A stretch of 64,000 nucleotides of DNA from Sulfuricurvum sp. (GTDB lineage Bacteria > Campylobacterota > Campylobacteria > Campylobacterales > Sulfurimonadaceae), in the NCBI GenBank assembly GCA_030693335.1, contig JAUYAU010000001.1, positions 77,796 to 141,795 of the forward strand. The letters run 5' to 3'. A program made the translations under genes and the position numbers. Under the pieces are notes generated by a model. That model was not told where the DNA came from and did not search any database. It saw nothing but the letters and a program-made list of their open reading frames with translations. Numbering within the stretch: the stretch's first letter is position 1; every line of letters starts with the position of its first letter. Below, piece by piece: positions 63,052-64,000 of the stretch.

Positions 63052-63173
63052 GCTAGCTTCTTTCTTTTTTCGGATTCATAGTGCTCTTTTATGAGCGGTG
63101 AAAATCATTGCTGGAACTATGACTGAAAAAAGTCTTACAAAAGTTTCAAACCAGAATTCTTTTGAAGATAAAG

Positions 63174-64000
63174 TTATCCTTGCATGACCTTGTTGCGACC
63201 TGACTCTTTTGCTTTGTACAAAGCGCCGTCTGCACGTCGGATTAATCCAAGTTCATCGTCATCGGATTCAACTGCGGCAACGCCGAAACTCGCTGTTTTT
63301 CTTCCGATCTCTGGGAAAGTGTGCTCCTGGACAGCCAGCCGTAATTTTTCTGCCAGCTGAACTGTTTCGTTGAGATTGTTTTGTGAGCAGATAATCATGA
63401 ATTCTTCACCTCCCCATCGCCCCAGTGTGTCTGTTGGGCGTATATTGGATTTTAAAATACGCGCCAGTTCTATAAGAACCATATCTCCCGACAGATGACC
63501 ATGCAGATCATTCACTTCTTTAAAATAATCAATATCTATCATAATGACGCTCATGGGTGTTTGGTAGCGCTTAAAACGGGTCATCTCTTTGGTTAAGGTC
63601 ATGTCTAGGTAGCTGCGGTTGTACAGTTGCGTCAACTGGTCAGTGATCGAAAGTTTTTCGGCGTATTTTTTATCGGTAATGTTTTGCTGGATACCTTGAT
63701 AGCCTGTAAGAACCCCGTTTTCGTTGATGATTGGTTCAATGTGTGTCTGTGCCCAGTAATACTTCCCCTCTTTGTCAATATTTCTAATCTCACCGGACCA
63801 GCTTTTACCTGCATGAAGGTGTTTCCAAAGATCTTCATATATACTTGAGGGGGAATCAGGATCGTGGATCTTGTTGTGTTTTTTTCCAATGAGCTCCTCT
63901 TTGGTATACCCTGAAATTTTACAAAATGCTTCACTGACATAGGTGATAACCCCGTTTAAATCAGTAATGGAAACAATGACGTATCTATCGGTCACCATCT
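63174..64000 (-). CDS. PAS-GGDEF diguanylate cyclase (5' end outside the window)
   Basis: Partial gene running off the right edge; the visible 275 residues are the C-terminal part. A PAS domain (YVSEAFCKISGYTKEELIGK, with PAC up to TGYQGIQQNITDKK) precedes GGDEF (DQLTQLYNRSYLDMTL, IDIDYFKEVNDLHGH, LGRWGGEEFMIIC). RPTD five residues before GGEEF is an inhibitory site. The PAS is close to those at 19427 and 43383. The 122 bases between it and the gene at 62185-63051 contain no gene. Confidence 0.9.
   Translation of the reverse strand, partial: MVTDRYVIVSITDLNGVITYVSEAFCKISGYTKEELIGKKHNKIHDPDSPSSIYEDLWKHLHAGKSWSGEIRNIDKEGKYYWAQTHIEPIINENGVLTGYQGIQQNITDKKYAEKLSITDQLTQLYNRSYLDMTLTKEMTRFKRYQTPMSVIMIDIDYFKEVNDLHGHLSGDMVLIELARILKSNIRPTDTLGRWGGEEFMIICSQNNLNETVQLAEKLRLAVQEHTFPEIGRKTASFGVAAVESDDDELGLIRRADGALYKAKESGRNKVMQG

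Overview
The window looks like a chromosomal piece of a chemolithotrophic Campylobacterota (epsilonproteobacterium) of the Sulfuricurvum/Sulfurimonas type. The basis is inference from gene content and style: a long-form TrmB beside a fibronectin-type-III lipoprotein, a short ProB without a PUA domain, flagellar FlgH standing alone, a cytoplasmic group-2-like [NiFe] hydrogenase, many kinases with the 'AHQWRQPL' H-box, and a moderately AT-rich sequence.

Layout. 1-4.9 kb: trpC, then a tightly packed operon of a circularly permuted ATP-grasp protein, an alpha-E protein and two M14-type (aspartoacylase/AstE-like) proteins, the second lacking the zinc ligands. 4.9-13.4 kb: housekeeping genes (YqeY, FlgH; a leftward operon rluD - FN3 lipoprotein - trmB - ftsE - ftsX - EnvC-like activator; rodA). 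13.4-15.0 kb: a CAU tRNA followed by a small cassette (CcdA/CcdB toxin-antitoxin and a secreted alpha/beta hydrolase) bounded by a direct repeat that starts in the tRNA CCA end. 15.2-45.6 kb: a very dense signalling island. It holds seven histidine kinases, stand-alone and hybrid receivers, an AraC regulator, an OmpR-type regulator, two HD-GYP proteins, a GGDEF-EAL protein, and three FIST-domain proteins (alone, fused to a kinase, fused to GGDEF). 45.6-49.1 kb: DUF389 membrane protein, ProB, a transglutaminase-like protein and a rhodanese. 49.2-53.9 kb: a three-gene [NiFe] hydrogenase operon whose small subunit is fused behind a NirB-like FAD/NAD reductase and a BFD-like [2Fe-2S] domain. 53.9-64 kb: a second signalling region with an OmpR-type regulator, four GGDEF proteins (one with CBS and EAL domains), a receiver, and a protein of unknown function; the radical SAM enzyme AmrS lies among them.

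How the genes work together. The FIST protein, hybrid kinase and REC-HD-GYP at 17.2-22.3 kb have the architecture of the NosP/NahK nitric-oxide to c-di-GMP circuits known in other Proteobacteria. The FIST-GGDEF protein at 40 kb would connect the same kind of sensor directly to c-di-GMP synthesis. The leftward set from 37.7 to 24.8 kb is a six-reading-frame operon (Ser/Thr kinase-ATPase-histidine kinase, REC-PAS-GGDEF-EAL, pseudo-receiver kinase, REC + unknown domain, CHASE kinase, half receiver).

Most noteworthy: (1) an unrecognised ~160-residue C-terminal domain, ending in GEIEFF, found once fused to a receiver and once beside a stand-alone receiver; (2) an in-frame TAA near the start of the FIST-PAS kinase, recognised by comparison with its FIST-GGDEF paralogue; (3) a half receiver and a 19-codon receiver start, both outside ordinary gene calls; (4) a recurring motif AAAAGTGTTATT before several signalling genes; (5) the reductase-hydrogenase fusion. 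All alignments were made by eye.
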